In this document: one piece after another, positions 1-9,650 of the stretch
Numbering within the stretch: the first letter of the stretch is position 1
Layout: each line of letters begins with the position of its first letter
From: Asparagopsis taxiformis
Lineage: Eukaryota > Rhodophyta > Florideophyceae > Bonnemaisoniales > Bonnemaisoniaceae
Direction: 5' to 3'
DNA: 64,000 nt
Assembly: GCA_030407315.1 (NCBI GenBank)
Contig: JALQPE010000192.1
Span: 124,001-188,000 of the forward strand
Position numbers and translations under genes: made by a program
The notes under the pieces: model-generated
Told to the model about the DNA's origin: nothing
What the model saw: the letters and a program-made list of their open reading frames with translations, nothing else
Databases searched by the model: none

Positions 1-760
1 GCCTTGTCAGGGCGTGTTGAACCGTAACGCGCTCGTGAACTTGCGTTTCGCACGTCGCTCGGTCGCGGAGGCGATCGGGTGGTACAACGGCGGAACGCGC
101 AGGGTCGATCGCAACACGGGATTCGCGGGCCGGCGCAAGCCGTGATCTCAGGGTGAGATCACCGAGTAAACTCGAGCTCAACACGATCCACGCAGGGGTC
201 GTAAATCCCTGGCCTAGCGGTATGCGACGCAACGCGCGGTCTCGCGGTGCGACGCAATTCGACGGTCGGTAAACGCAGCGCGCGCGCACGTACGTCGGCG
301 ATCGTGAGCAATCCGCACGCAACGTCGTAACGCAATCGGTCCTCGCGACGCGCTCAACGCTTAACTCGTAGCTGCGAAAGTGCTGACTGTTTATTGGTAG
401 GGTGCGAAGCCATGCGACCACTAATAGCTAACTTACTTGGGACAGGCTGTCCTTGTGTGGCCGGCCGGCGGCGGCCGCACGCTCGCACGCAAAAAGGGAA
501 ATATTTTGGGAAAAAGACTTTCGTCATAAAAAACCCAAAAAAGGGAAATAAAGGGAAATTCGCGGAAATCGCTACACGTGGCGCGGCTCGCGGTTTCGTG
601 GCAACGTACGCGCGCACGCGCTCGCTTTGACGCTCCGTGACACGTAATCAAGGCGCCACGCGTACGCTCGCTTACTAAACTAACTCAAACGGATGCTTGC
701 GGACTAACGTAAACGCGCGCGCTCGCATCGGTTCCATCGACCAACTTAAATTGCACCACA
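1..760 (-). repeat. 3' LTR of the gypsy element
   Basis: This stretch is identical to 59361-60120. On the minus strand it begins TGTGGTGCAA at 760, the expected TG start, directly next to a polypurine tract. The other LTR end is cut by the window start. Short ORFs inside it occur identically in both LTRs and are not counted as genes. The antisense ORF starts about 190 bp beyond this LTR on the plus strand, so the LTR may also promote antisense transcription (inference). Confidence 0.92.
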
Positions 761-768
761 CTCCCCCC
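761..768 (-). other. Polypurine tract of the gypsy element
   Basis: On the minus strand GGGGGGAG lies immediately before the TG that starts the 3' LTR. This is the position and composition expected of the plus-strand primer of reverse transcription. It confirms that the retrotransposon runs on the minus strand and that 1-760 is its 3' LTR. Confidence 0.8.
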
Positions 769-947
769 GACTAACTTCACAGCGCGTCCTCGCGCGAAAC
801 GTTCTTGTGCACACTTTCAACTTTCTCCTGTCTTGTTCTCTTCTTCCAATCTTCTTCTTCTCTTCCATCCTTCTGTCTCCATTCCATCCTTCTTCTCCAT
901 CCCGCGTGCGTTCGTTCCGTTATCGCTGCACGCGCTCGCGCTTCGCG

Positions 948-1922
948 ATGTCGCGCGATAATAACGCTCTGCCGAGTTGGCTTCGCGCCGGCGCTGCACC
1001 TCGCGACGAACCGTCGACGCCCACGAACGCGTCTCCTCGCCCTGCGCGCATCGCGTTTCCTTCTCTTTCAAGCCCGGAGAGTCCCTGTTACATGTCCATG
1101 GCGCAAGCATCCTCCTCCACCGTACCCGTAACCGCGAGCAGCCGTGGCGGCAGTGGCGTCGTCGCTTCGTCTGACGTTGTCGCTACGGTGGATGCGACCG
1201 CGACTCCAACTTCTGCGTCTGCTGCGCGTTCTGGGAGCGGCGTCCCGCTTCGTTCGGTTCCTGCGCCAGCGTCCGTTTCGCTTCCGTCGGCCGCGCAAGA
1301 CGCTCCCGAGTCGATTCCGTGCGCGCGCTACGACGACCCGATCGCGTTCCGTTTCATGCCACGCCCTATGCCGACGTGGGCGGAATTGGGCCGCCGCCAC
1401 TTCTACCCGCAGCGCTTTCAGTGGACGCGCATCGCTGATGTGTCACGCTATGCCGTGTTACCCGGCCATAAGGATGCGCAAGCGGTGTGGGACGCGCGGC
1501 GCGAATCGGCGTTGTGCGATTTGGCGGTCCCCGCGAACTTACCGTGCGACGCGTACTTCCTCGAAGACGAAGCCGACGAACGGCTCGTACGCCACTTGGC
1601 TCTGTTGCGCGTGATGCGTCGCGACGAATTTGCGCGAGTCGATCCATGGGCCGCGGCGCCCAGTGCGGGCTTCTTACTTGACGGCGGCGTTCCGTGGAAC
1701 GAAGTCGAACACGAAGGGGAGGCGAGCGTGCCATGGTTCCTGAACGCGGATATGCGCCCGGAAGCGCGGCGCGAGTTGCGTTTGCGGCGCACGTCGGGCT
1801 ACTTCGTTACGTATCGCGATATCGAATTTCGCGAGTTTCCTGATGACCGCGTCGCCGCTTTCTTCCCGCGATACGATGCGCGCGATTGGCCGGAAGCGCC
1901 CGACTCGTTGTCGGTGCCGCTT
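948..1922 (+). pseudogene. Antisense ORF of gypsy element, N-terminal part
   Basis: This is the first 325 codons of an ORF on the strand opposite gag-pol, lying between integrase and the 3' LTR. It is broken at codon 325 by element 1. The ATG at 948 is chosen because the in-frame stretch from 807 is only a pyrimidine-rich leader. Residues 1-150 are Ser/Ala/Pro-rich and probably disordered. From about residue 130 the chain is compact and rich in Arg, Trp and Asp. I recognise no family. Removing element 1 and one TT duplication joins this part in frame to 23299-25281, giving about 985 residues. The CG-rich third positions match the gypsy pol genes, so the ORF belongs to the retrotransposon and not to element 1. 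Confidence 0.7.
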
Positions 1923-1956
1923 CGTCTGTGTTCTCGGAAATGGACGCGGACGTCCA
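1923..1956 (+). repeat. Left terminal inverted repeat of element 1
   Basis: A 34-bp repeat beginning CGTCTGTGTTCTCGGAA and ending in the GGACGTCC palindrome context. It matches the reverse complement of 23263-23296 at 32 of 34 positions. The next 150 bp repeat the motifs GGACGTCC and CTAGTA, likely transposase-binding motifs (inference). Confidence 0.9.
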
Positions 1957-3650
1957 CAACCTCTAGTACACCTAGTATTACTAGGCGGACGTCCATGTTC
2001 TCCAGTATTTTTGGATGTCCGCCTAGAACCGGACGTCCATGTGGTCTAGTACGTCTAGTATTACTAAGGCGACATTCATTGTTTCTAGTACCACGGATGT
2101 CCCCCTCGGGATGGACTTCCGCCATGTCTATGTCCACCTAGGACGGGCGCCGGTTCAGAAATTCAAAAATTTCGAGCCCAGAAATTTCTGCCGCCGTGCT
2201 CGACATGGATGTCCGCATCCATCACGGCGACCACTCTATTTTTCCTTGTCGGTCGACTCCAATTTCGTCTTTAATTTTTTCATCCTCTCGCTCACACCCC
2301 CTTCCAGTTGGTGCTCACCTCCTCCGTACTGTACCTCAAACACCCCCAATACCACTCTAGCACGCATTTTTAGCTACCTATCCCCGCTTCCACGGTGCAC
2401 ACCTCCATTCCATACCTACTTTTCTGCTCTACCGTACAGATTTCGTATAACCAGTCCTCATACTACCTCAGAATAGGGCAAAAACACCCCCTATCTCCTC
2501 GACCATGCTCTCCCCCATCACCTTTGCAACGTATTGTTCTTCAATACCCTCTCTCCTCTACCTTCAACCCCTCTCCTTCGCCCTCTCCACAAACTTCCCC
2601 TGCAGCTTACTCTTCCAAAACCTCTCAGTCCCCATCCCGTACCCGACCTGCTCCACCCCTCCCTCCCTCAGCTGCTCCATGCCCCCACGCCATCCGCATC
2701 TTCGATACCGTATACACCACCACAACTGGCCCACGCTCCCGCTCCCCCGCCGTCTCCCCAGAAACCTCCCCGCTCTGAAACACATATCAACCCCCCACTT
2801 CGCACCCTTCCTCCCACTCCCCTCCCTCCCCAAATACAATAACCCCCTTCTTCTCCATCACATCCCCACTCACCACAGCCAGAACAGACGCCACCCCCCT
2901 TCCCGCCTCTTTCTCCTCACTTTCCTAAAAACCCCCTCCTCTCGGCGCCTTCAACCGCACCCTCCTACGGTCCCACCTAAACACCTCCTCCGCCCTCACT
3001 ACCCCAACACCCCGCAGCGTCTCCCAAATCCCCATAATATGCTTTTCGGCACTCCTCTCCGAATCACACTCCATTCTAAACCCGCACTCCGTACATTTCC
3101 ACCTCCCCCTGTACCATCCCAGGATTCCATCCCCCTTAGAACACATCCTCATACCACAGAAGAATTTTCTTCCTCTCATACCTCATCCTTGAAACCTCCA
3201 TCTCCTCCATGTAAATTTCGATGTAAATATTTTCTCCACTATGCAATCTCAAACATGTATGAGCCTATGCCTTTCCGCTTTGTCAACCCTGAATATTGGT
3301 ACTCATGTATTCATAAAATAGGGCCACCCACATCCCTATCCCGTTCTGCAAGCTTTACAAACCACTAGACGCATACTCCAGAACTATACAACAAACACTA
3401 CTCGCTATTTCAGACGACGCGGTACACAAGTAGCGTAGTCTCAACCTTCCGTGCAGCCTTCCCTGATGCGTACAAGTGCGAAACACGTCTAGACTACTAC
3501 TACTACGATATAGTATATCAGAAGTGACTGCTGGAATTTTCGGCACAGGAGATGCTGGGCCACCAAATTGATTTTTCGGAAATTTTAGAATTTCTGGGCT
3601 GGCCAGCAATGCAATCGAGCTGGACATCCACCGGACGTCCATTTCAGGTT
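1957..3650. other. Left subterminal region of element 1
   Basis: About 1.7 kb with strong strand asymmetry: the plus strand from about 2230 to 3200 is very pyrimidine-rich. It is nearly collinear with 35260-36930 of element 2, with small indels. The long plus-strand ORFs here are proline/serine-rich translations of the pyrimidine tract and I do not call them genes. A possible zinc-finger exon lies on the minus strand at 2925-3179. The end of the region (3560-3655) is a partial copy of the subterminal repeat described at 3834-4050. Confidence 0.7.
2925..3179 (-). CDS. Possible zinc-finger exon
   Basis: A short minus-strand ORF of about 84 codons with a WKCTECGF...ECDSERSAEKHIMG segment: a CxxC pair, a third Cys and a His as in a degenerate zinc finger, followed by a basic tail (RWDRRRVRLK). 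A counterpart occurs in element 2 (36149-36466), with several amino-acid changes but the same Cys and His. No start or splice context is convincing, and the plus strand is pyrimidine-rich, so chance is possible. If real it may be one exon of a DNA-binding protein of the element. Confidence 0.25.
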   Translation of the reverse strand: MRGRKFFCGMRMCSKGDGILGWYRGRWKCTECGFRMECDSERSAEKHIMGIWETLRGVGVVRAEEVFRWDRRRVRLKAPRGGGF

Positions 3651-3833
3651 GGTCGTGAGAGAGCGGGGCGGGACCATGATGGAACAAGGACCAAGACCTG
3701 TCCCTGGCGTATTGAGCCTGAAATTGACCCTTCGTCAGACGCCATTTAGCCTTACAGTTGGTGCTTACAGAAGCCAGTGATAGCCCCGATCGGGGCCGGC
3801 GGTCGGTTCCTGGGGCCGTTGTGGCCAAATTAG

Positions 3834-4050
3834 ACACCCTGATTTGAATTAAAATTTGGGCTATTCTCAAAAACATGCACATGTGAACATGTTTTTGAGA
3901 TGGGGGTGTGCCGTACGGCACAATCGACCGCCCAAATCGATGTTTTTTGCAATATTTTTTTGTGCCCGAAATTGTAGAATTTCTGGGCCGGCCAGGAATG
4001 CATTTGAGCTGGACATCCACCGGACGTCCATTTCAGGTTGATCGTGTATC
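3834..4050 (+). repeat. Subterminal repeat copy with two hairpins
   Basis: First complete copy of a roughly 215-bp repeat. In order it has: CACCCTGATTTGAATT; an imperfect palindrome with 12-bp arms (CTCAAAAACATG / CATGTTTTTGAG); the palindrome GTGCCGTACGGCAC; an A/T-rich tract; a TTCTGGGC...GGCCAGC block; and GGACATCCACCGGACGTCC. The last block resembles the transposon termini. A conserved lead-in of about 80 bp (GGGGCCGTTGTGGCCAAATTAG) precedes several copies. Confidence 0.8.
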
Positions 4051-4313
4051 GTGCACGTCCACCCATTACCAGAAGCAAGTTGGCGATGAAGCACGTATAA
4101 ACCCAATTGTTCTGCTATTTCTAGCATAGACCATCGAGTCTAGAGATGTGAGGGAATCGTCCTGGAATCATGCTCCAACCCACTAGGGAATGGACAATCT
4201 AGTTTGAAAGCATGGAACGGAAGTGCATTATAGTAGGTTCATAGATTGAAAGTGATAAAGGAGATGATTATATTCTCGATAATTGTTTGCTAAAGTAGTT
4301 GTTGTTAAGATAT
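4051..4313. other. Intergenic sequence downstream of the dioxygenase gene
   Basis: No ORF of interest. Part of it (about 4230-4313) is conserved downstream of the same gene in element 4 (63670-63750), consistent with a 3' untranslated region on the minus strand. Confidence 0.5.
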
Positions 4314-7300
4314 CTAGCCGTCGGAAAACTGTTCTTCCTCTTCGTCCTCACTATGATAGTGAACTAGATATCCAGGTTGTCCCGGCAGAAGAGGCACTAA
4401 CGGGGCCCCACTCCGTGTGTGCATTACATCCTTGCGAGGTTCTGTCGTCTTCATCCGCATCATTCGGAGCTGCCCTGTCTTCGGCCTACCATCTTTCTTG
4501 ACCGGGATGGGAACAACTGTCTTGTGGCGAACATTGACAGGTGCCGGTTGACTTTGCCTTGCAGACCGGCGCGGAGCATTGGCGATTACTTCTTCTTCGA
4601 ATCCCAACCGCCTGATGAAACCAAACGAAACATTGTCGGGAATCGGATACGACGCATTCCTGAAATAAGTGTGATACCTCGTTGTCGTGTGTGACACAAC
4701 TCTGTCGACATGCCCTGACCCGGCATGTTGTACATGGCCGTGACGGATGAAGACTGAACGTGGCGGAACGATTACCTTCTTCAGCTTCATCGTCTTGGCG
4801 TACATATCTAATTCCAGCGCTTTGGAAAAGACGTACTTGTGGGACCCTGGACACACCCAGATAGGGAATGGGTCATCTCCGTTGGCAATAACAAAGTAAC
4901 CCGGAAGTTGATCTTTGCGGTCGCGAGGAGGAACAGGGAAATCATTGTGTGGGACCTGCCGAGGACACCCCTTTCCCGTTATCAAAAACCGTCCCCCAGA
5001 TGCCGGCATGACAAGTTTTTCTCCCGCTAAACCGCACTCCTCCAGCCCTATCAGCCGGACAAGGATTCCCAGCCACACATCCAGCAGGGCTCGTCGCGTC
5101 ACAAACTTGAACCGGTCGGTATGCGTCTCGTCGTTCTCTGCATAGTCAACCAGGCACTGGCGTGTAGACGTGAAGCGAGCCCTCCCCTCATTCCGGTTCT
5201 TCTCATCTGTTTCATCGTCCCCTGTATTGACAATGGGACTCCACAGCTGCCGGTTCCCAGGGTCCTTGTGCACCTCCTCACCCTCCCACGTTCCCAAAAA
5301 GTACCCAAACAATTCCTGGTTAGGAATTTCTTCCATGAGACCCAAGTCAAATGGGAACTTGTCCGACGCATCGAGGTAGCTTACATCCGCGAAATTGTGC
5401 ATCACCGTATACCCTCGCTCGTTGATTTCCGTTCGGCAATTGTGGAAGTACGCCATACCAGTGCCGGCCTCATACGAATCCTTCCAGCTTGTAGACATTC
5501 GCGCAACCTGGGCGAAGTCCAGCCTCGAGGGTAGAAACGTCGATGTAGGCTCACACATCGCCTTGGCAGCCATCTTCCACGCTGCGAAGAACATCGGATA
5601 GACGTGATCGATTTCGAATAGCATACGAGCCCGATGTTCTTCCGGAATATGCAGCCCCTCAAACACAGGGTCCATCGCCACTTGCTTCAAATACCTCACC
5701 TCTCTGCCCTCCTCATCGATTTCCACACTCTCCAATAACAACCTGAGCTCAATCGGGGGCAGACAGCCAACCCTCACCGATGCGATGACATCCGCGGGAC
5801 GCTGCGCCAGATGATGCCCTTCGGCTCGGTCTTCGAAATCGTCAGGAAGAGACGGCATACGGTCGTCGAAGAGGAGGTCGTCTTCAGAAGGAGAGTCACG
5901 AACGATGTAACCGTCTTCATCGACTTCCACTCCTTCCGGAACAGTGAATGTAATTGTCACTTCGCGGACCCCCTTGCTTTCGACTTGGCCCTCGTCTGCA
6001 CCCTGTTTGTCTTCCTCGTCCGAAGCGGTATGGACAGATTCTTGGTTGGAGGGAGTCGCACCAGCACGTTGGTTATCTTGGGGGACAATCTCAACGGCAG
6101 AATCGGGGGAATGGGCGGAGTCTTCGTCAACCTCATCACCGGAAGCAGTGGCTTGTTGTTGATCGGTGGGTTTATCAACAACGGCCTGCTCTTCTTCCCC
6201 GGCGGATTGTTGTACCACAACCGGCTCTTCTTCCTCGAGGCGTGTGCTCCCCGTCGAGCGAAGTCGCTGTGAACGGCGGCGGAGGCCATGCGAAGCAGGC
6301 TCATGTTCGACATTCCGCTGCTTCTTGTGAGTGAGTCTCACATTGGCAGCAGAAGGGCGGCGTTTGCGTCGAGCCTTAGTCTTCTTCTTCAATGTCGGAT
6401 TGAAAAACTCTTTCAAGTTCGTTTCCAAATCCTGTAAACGCGTGGTTCTCCGTCGCATTCGAACCTCACTGCTCCGGTCGTCCCCTCTATACATTGCAAT
6501 GGCATTGGTGAGATGCCATTGCAACTCCTTCGGCTGCTTAACCGACCCAATTGCCATCTCTGTGCTCAGAAATGACTTGCGCATAATACTCTTTGGGCGC
6601 CCAAACGCAGCGTACAGAGAATTTGCTATTGCAGTCACGCGACGGACGTATGTATAAAAGTCGTTCACGTCAAAGCGTCCATCCGGACGTCCGCCATGAG
6701 CAGGGTTCAAGTACTCCGAAAGACCACGCAAGACGAAGACAAAGTTTTCTTCCAGCAACTCGCGCACTATCTTGTGGTCCAGGTGCGTTATCCCAATCTC
6801 GTTGCGGCGCTCGGAATTGTTCAGCTCACGCAACACGTCGTCGAGAACAGGATGCTTCAGCGTTGCTATAGCCAAACGCGTCCACCGCCGAGCCGTGTTC
6901 GTCGAATTCATCATCCCCATGAACTGCGCCTCGAACAATGTTCGGATGACATCAGACTCACGCAAGTCGCCAGCGTTTTCCACGTTGTTTGCAACAGCAA
7001 TCGTACGGATGAACTGCTGGATGGACGACAAGATTCGAACCAGGGAGCGCTCCGTCAGTTGCGTCCCAGTCGTATGGTTCGACTCTGCACTCTTGTGGAT
7101 GATCTCATGAGGCTGGAGATCACTGTCGTCCTTGCGGCGAAGGTAGTACACATCCAGAGGCTGAGTAACCCAGCGCAAGCGGTTTGCCTCCTGTGGCAGC
7201 TTGGTTCTGTGCATACGGGTGAGGCGCGTGAAGTCATCCGCAATGCTATGCATAGCATTGAGACGATGCAGTCCGTCGATCACGGTCACGTTCGCATTGG

Positions 7301-8246
7301 CATGGAATTTGCCATTCTGGAACAGACGCGTGTCGGCGGGCAGATGCGTGTTCTGCGACCTCAGCACCGTCACAGTGATACGCGAAGAGCTCACATACCC
7401 CACAGCCAACATATTGTTGCGCAGGTCCTCCACGTGGTCTTCTTTCACATCCCGAAGGGTCACGGCCGGTTCCACTAGCTGCCTCACCAACACAGTCGCT
7501 CCTTCTCCGACGTAATCCGACGTCACAAACTTGGGCACCATAATTTGCGTCCCCTGCTGCTCACGAATGCTTTCCGCCACCTCCGGTTCGTCGTCCACCT
7601 CGGTTACGTCCTGCGTAGTAGCTTCGGTGACGTTGGAGCGAGCAGGGTGCTTCGTGCCTCCACTGGAGGCTCTGGCAGAGCGAGCAGGGCGCTTCGTGCC
7701 TCCCGAAACCGGGACGGAGCGTGCTGGATGCTTCGTACCCCCCGAACCAGTGATTTCGCCTGCTGGACCGGTACTGGGCATCCGTCCCGAGCTGGCCTGG
7801 TTCGTCGCTGCGTTGAAGTTTGACGCTGCAGCAGGGGTACGAATGTCGCTAGAGCCATCCTCCGCAGCGGGGCGCATCATCCGAGTATCCCAAGGGTAAA
7901 ACGCCGCGGCGTATGCTCCACCCATCGTCTCCGGCGGTCCCTCGGCGCCATCAAACATGTACGGGAACGGGAGGTCCTTGAACTTGTCCTTAGTCGCAAT
8001 GTTGCGCACGACGATATAGTCCGCCTCGTCGGTTTCCGGCAGCTTGTGGTTGTGCAGCGTGCGCGGAAGGCCAACATCGCCACCAGCAGTGCTCACCGAA
8101 GCCGTCCCAATATGCACAGCCGCACCGTCCACGTCCGCAAACAAGTCGACATCGACGCCGCGCTTGAGTCCGCGCGACTCCGCTGACGCGCTCACTTGAT
8201 CGCCGCAAACCGTTGAAAACAAACTGCTGAAATGCGTATCCGCCAT
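4314..8246 (-). CDS. ParB-like domain / 2OG-Fe(II) dioxygenase fusion protein
   Basis: Intact 1310-residue ORF. The start is the ATG at 8246 (MADTHFSS); an in-frame extension to 8429 looks like leader sequence. The N-terminal 240 residues are low complexity, with three GTK(H/R)PARS basic repeats. Residues about 245-420 resemble a ParB/sulfiredoxin-type domain, with VIDGLHRLNAM matching its D-G-x-H-R-x-x-A motif, followed by an alpha-helical stretch to about 560. Residues 600-850 are charged linker. Residues about 860-1215 form a double-stranded beta-helix dioxygenase: HND metal motif near 1098, distal His in HGHVQHAG near 1169, 2-oxoglutarate-binding Arg in RYHTYF near 1188. This pattern fits nucleic-acid-modifying dioxygenases such as TET/JBP, which fungal transposons are known to carry. 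The substrate is inferred, not shown. Acidic C-terminus. A decayed second copy is at 60121-63664. Confidence 0.8.
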   Translation of the reverse strand: MADTHFSSLFSTVCGDQVSASAESRGLKRGVDVDLFADVDGAAVHIGTASVSTAGGDVGLPRTLHNHKLPETDEADYIVVRNIATKDKFKDLPFPYMFDGAEGPPETMGGAYAAAFYPWDTRMMRPAAEDGSSDIRTPAAASNFNAATNQASSGRMPSTGPAGEITGSGGTKHPARSVPVSGGTKRPARSARASSGGTKHPARSNVTEATTQDVTEVDDEPEVAESIREQQGTQIMVPKFVTSDYVGEGATVLVRQLVEPAVTLRDVKEDHVEDLRNNMLAVGYVSSSRITVTVLRSQNTHLPADTRLFQNGKFHANANVTVIDGLHRLNAMHSIADDFTRLTRMHRTKLPQEANRLRWVTQPLDVYYLRRKDDSDLQPHEIIHKSAESNHTTGTQLTERSLVRILSSIQQFIRTIAVANNVENAGDLRESDVIRTLFEAQFMGMMNSTNTARRWTRLAIATLKHPVLDDVLRELNNSERRNEIGITHLDHKIVRELLEENFVFVLRGLSEYLNPAHGGRPDGRFDVNDFYTYVRRVTAIANSLYAAFGRPKSIMRKSFLSTEMAIGSVKQPKELQWHLTNAIAMYRGDDRSSEVRMRRRTTRLQDLETNLKEFFNPTLKKKTKARRKRRPSAANVRLTHKKQRNVEHEPASHGLRRRSQRLRSTGSTRLEEEEPVVVQQSAGEEEQAVVDKPTDQQQATASGDEVDEDSAHSPDSAVEIVPQDNQRAGATPSNQESVHTASDEEDKQGADEGQVESKGVREVTITFTVPEGVEVDEDGYIVRDSPSEDDLLFDDRMPSLPDDFEDRAEGHHLAQRPADVIASVRVGCLPPIELRLLLESVEIDEEGREVRYLKQVAMDPVFEGLHIPEEHRARMLFEIDHVYPMFFAAWKMAAKAMCEPTSTFLPSRLDFAQVARMSTSWKDSYEAGTGMAYFHNCRTEINERGYTVMHNFADVSYLDASDKFPFDLGLMEEIPNQELFGYFLGTWEGEEVHKDPGNRQLWSPIVNTGDDETDEKNRNEGRARFTSTRQCLVDYAENDETHTDRFKFVTRRALLDVWLGILVRLIGLEECGLAGEKLVMPASGGRFLITGKGCPRQVPHNDFPVPPRDRKDQLPGYFVIANGDDPFPIWVCPGSHKYVFSKALELDMYAKTMKLKKVIVPPRSVFIRHGHVQHAGSGHVDRVVSHTTTRYHTYFRNASYPIPDNVSFGFIRRLGFEEEVIANAPRRSARQSQPAPVNVRHKTVVPIPVKKDGRPKTGQLRMMRMKTTEPRKDVMHTRSGAPLVPLLPGQPGYLVHYHSEDEEEEQFSDG

Positions 8247-8429
8247 GGTTGTTGAGTTGGAAAGGAAAAGAGATGGTTGACGTTGACGTATTCGAGTGAT
8301 GTGGATGGTATGTTTCACGTTAAGTTGAAGAATGGTCGTGAACGCCAATCGCTGGAAATAATAACACAATACAACCGAAATTTTGTTAGGTACACACCTA
8401 TCGTGACCGCTGGAATGCAAGACAGGCAA

Positions 8430-8589
8430 TCGAGATGTGAGTGTCCGTTCAGAACGGGCCCGAGTCGGGCTCTCGAAACCTGACGAGGTGGCGTGAAGCA
8501 GGCAGTGTCCTTGATGTGTAATGTGTTAAAATTACAGCTGTCAAGCTAGGCGGCTTTTGGGGCGGCTGCGAGCACCCCTTTATCCGGGG
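8430..8589. other. Upstream region of the dioxygenase gene
   Basis: Presumed promoter side of the minus-strand gene. I see no clear TATA box or other signal. It leads directly into a subterminal repeat copy. Confidence 0.3.
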
Positions 8590-8810
8590 AACACCCTGAT
8601 TTGAGTTAAAATTTGGGCTATTCTCAAAAACATGCACATGTGAACATGTTTTTGAGATGGGGGTGTGCCGTACGGCACAATCGACCCGCCCAAATCGTTG
8701 ATTTTTTACAATTTTTTTGTGCCCGAAATTTTAGAATTTCTGGGCTGGCCAGCAGTGCATCTGAGATGGACATCCACCGGACGTCCATTTCAGGTTGGTC
8801 GTGTGCTGCC
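8590..8810 (+). repeat. Subterminal repeat copy
   Basis: Second full copy of the repeat at 3834-4050, same orientation, with both hairpins intact. It starts after CCCGGGGAACACCCTG, without the usual GGGGCCGTTGTGG lead-in. Confidence 0.8.
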
Positions 8811-9094
8811 TACATCCACGCATTGCAGCAACTAAGCAGGCGGGTTCACTACTAATATAAAGTGCACGGAATATGAGTAACGTGATGGGTGAGTAGTGTT
8901 TCTGTTGAGGGAGTAAGGCGGGACCATGATGAAACACGGAAGAAGATTTCTCCCTAGCATAACTTAGGCTTGAAGCCTGGAATCGACCCATCTTCCGGCG
9001 CCATTTAGCCTCACAGTTAGTGCTTACAGAAGCCAGTGATGACCCCGCTCGGGGCGGCGGCCGGTTCCTGGGGCCGTTGTGGCCAAATTAGACA

Positions 9095-9302
9095 CCCTGA
9101 TTTGAATTAAAATTTGGGCTATTCTCAAAAACATGCACATGTGAACATGTTTTTGAAATGGGGGTGTGCCGTACGGCACAAACGACCCGCTGAAATCGTT
9201 GATTTTTTACAATTTTTTTGTGCCCGAAATTTTAGAATTTCCGGGCTGGCCAGCAGTGCAATCGAGCTGGACATCCACCGGACGTCCATTTCAGGTTGGT
9301 CG
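9095..9302 (+). repeat. Subterminal repeat copy
   Basis: Third full copy, same orientation. It is preceded by the lead-in (9000-9094) that includes CTTACAGAAGCCAGTGA and GGGGCCGTTGTGGCC. The hairpin arm has one change (TTTTTGAAATGG). Confidence 0.8.
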
Positions 9303-9394
9303 TGAGAGAGTGGGGTGGGACCATGATGGAACAAGGACCAAGACCTGTCCCTGGCGTATTGAGCCTGAAATTGACCCTTTGTCAGACGCCATTT

Positions 9395-9650
9395 AGCCTT
9401 ACAGTTAGTGCTTACAGAAGCCAGTGACAACCCCACTCGGGGCGGCGGCCAGTGCCTGGGGCCGTTGTGGCCAAATTAGACACCCTGATTTGAATTAAAA
9501 TTTGGGCTATTCTCAAAAACATGCACATGTGAACATGTTTTTGAGATGGGGGTGTGCCGTACGGCACAATCGGCCGCCCAAATCAAGGTTTTTTACAATA
9601 TTTTTGCTGCCCGAAATTCTACAATTTCTGGGCTGGCCAGTAATGCATTA
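9395..9650 (+). repeat. Subterminal repeat copy, truncated
   Basis: Fourth copy with its lead-in (9395-9480). It stops after the TTTCTGGGCTGGCCAG block at about 9645 and lacks the GGACGTCC end. Unique sequence follows. Confidence 0.75.

Noticed and set aside
394..651. ORFs in the LTR (also at 59754-60011)
   Set aside because: They occur identically in both LTRs, overlap on both strands and have no protein-like composition; they are by-products of CG-rich LTR sequence.
807..947. Signal-peptide-like start of the antisense ORF
   Set aside because: The hydrophobic stretch is the translation of a pyrimidine-rich leader; the ATG at 948 gives a more sensible start. Not certain.
2505..3368. Long proline-rich ORF (counterpart at 35826-36479)
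   Set aside because: Its composition follows from the C/T-rich strand, several frames are open at once and indels between the two copies do not respect codons.
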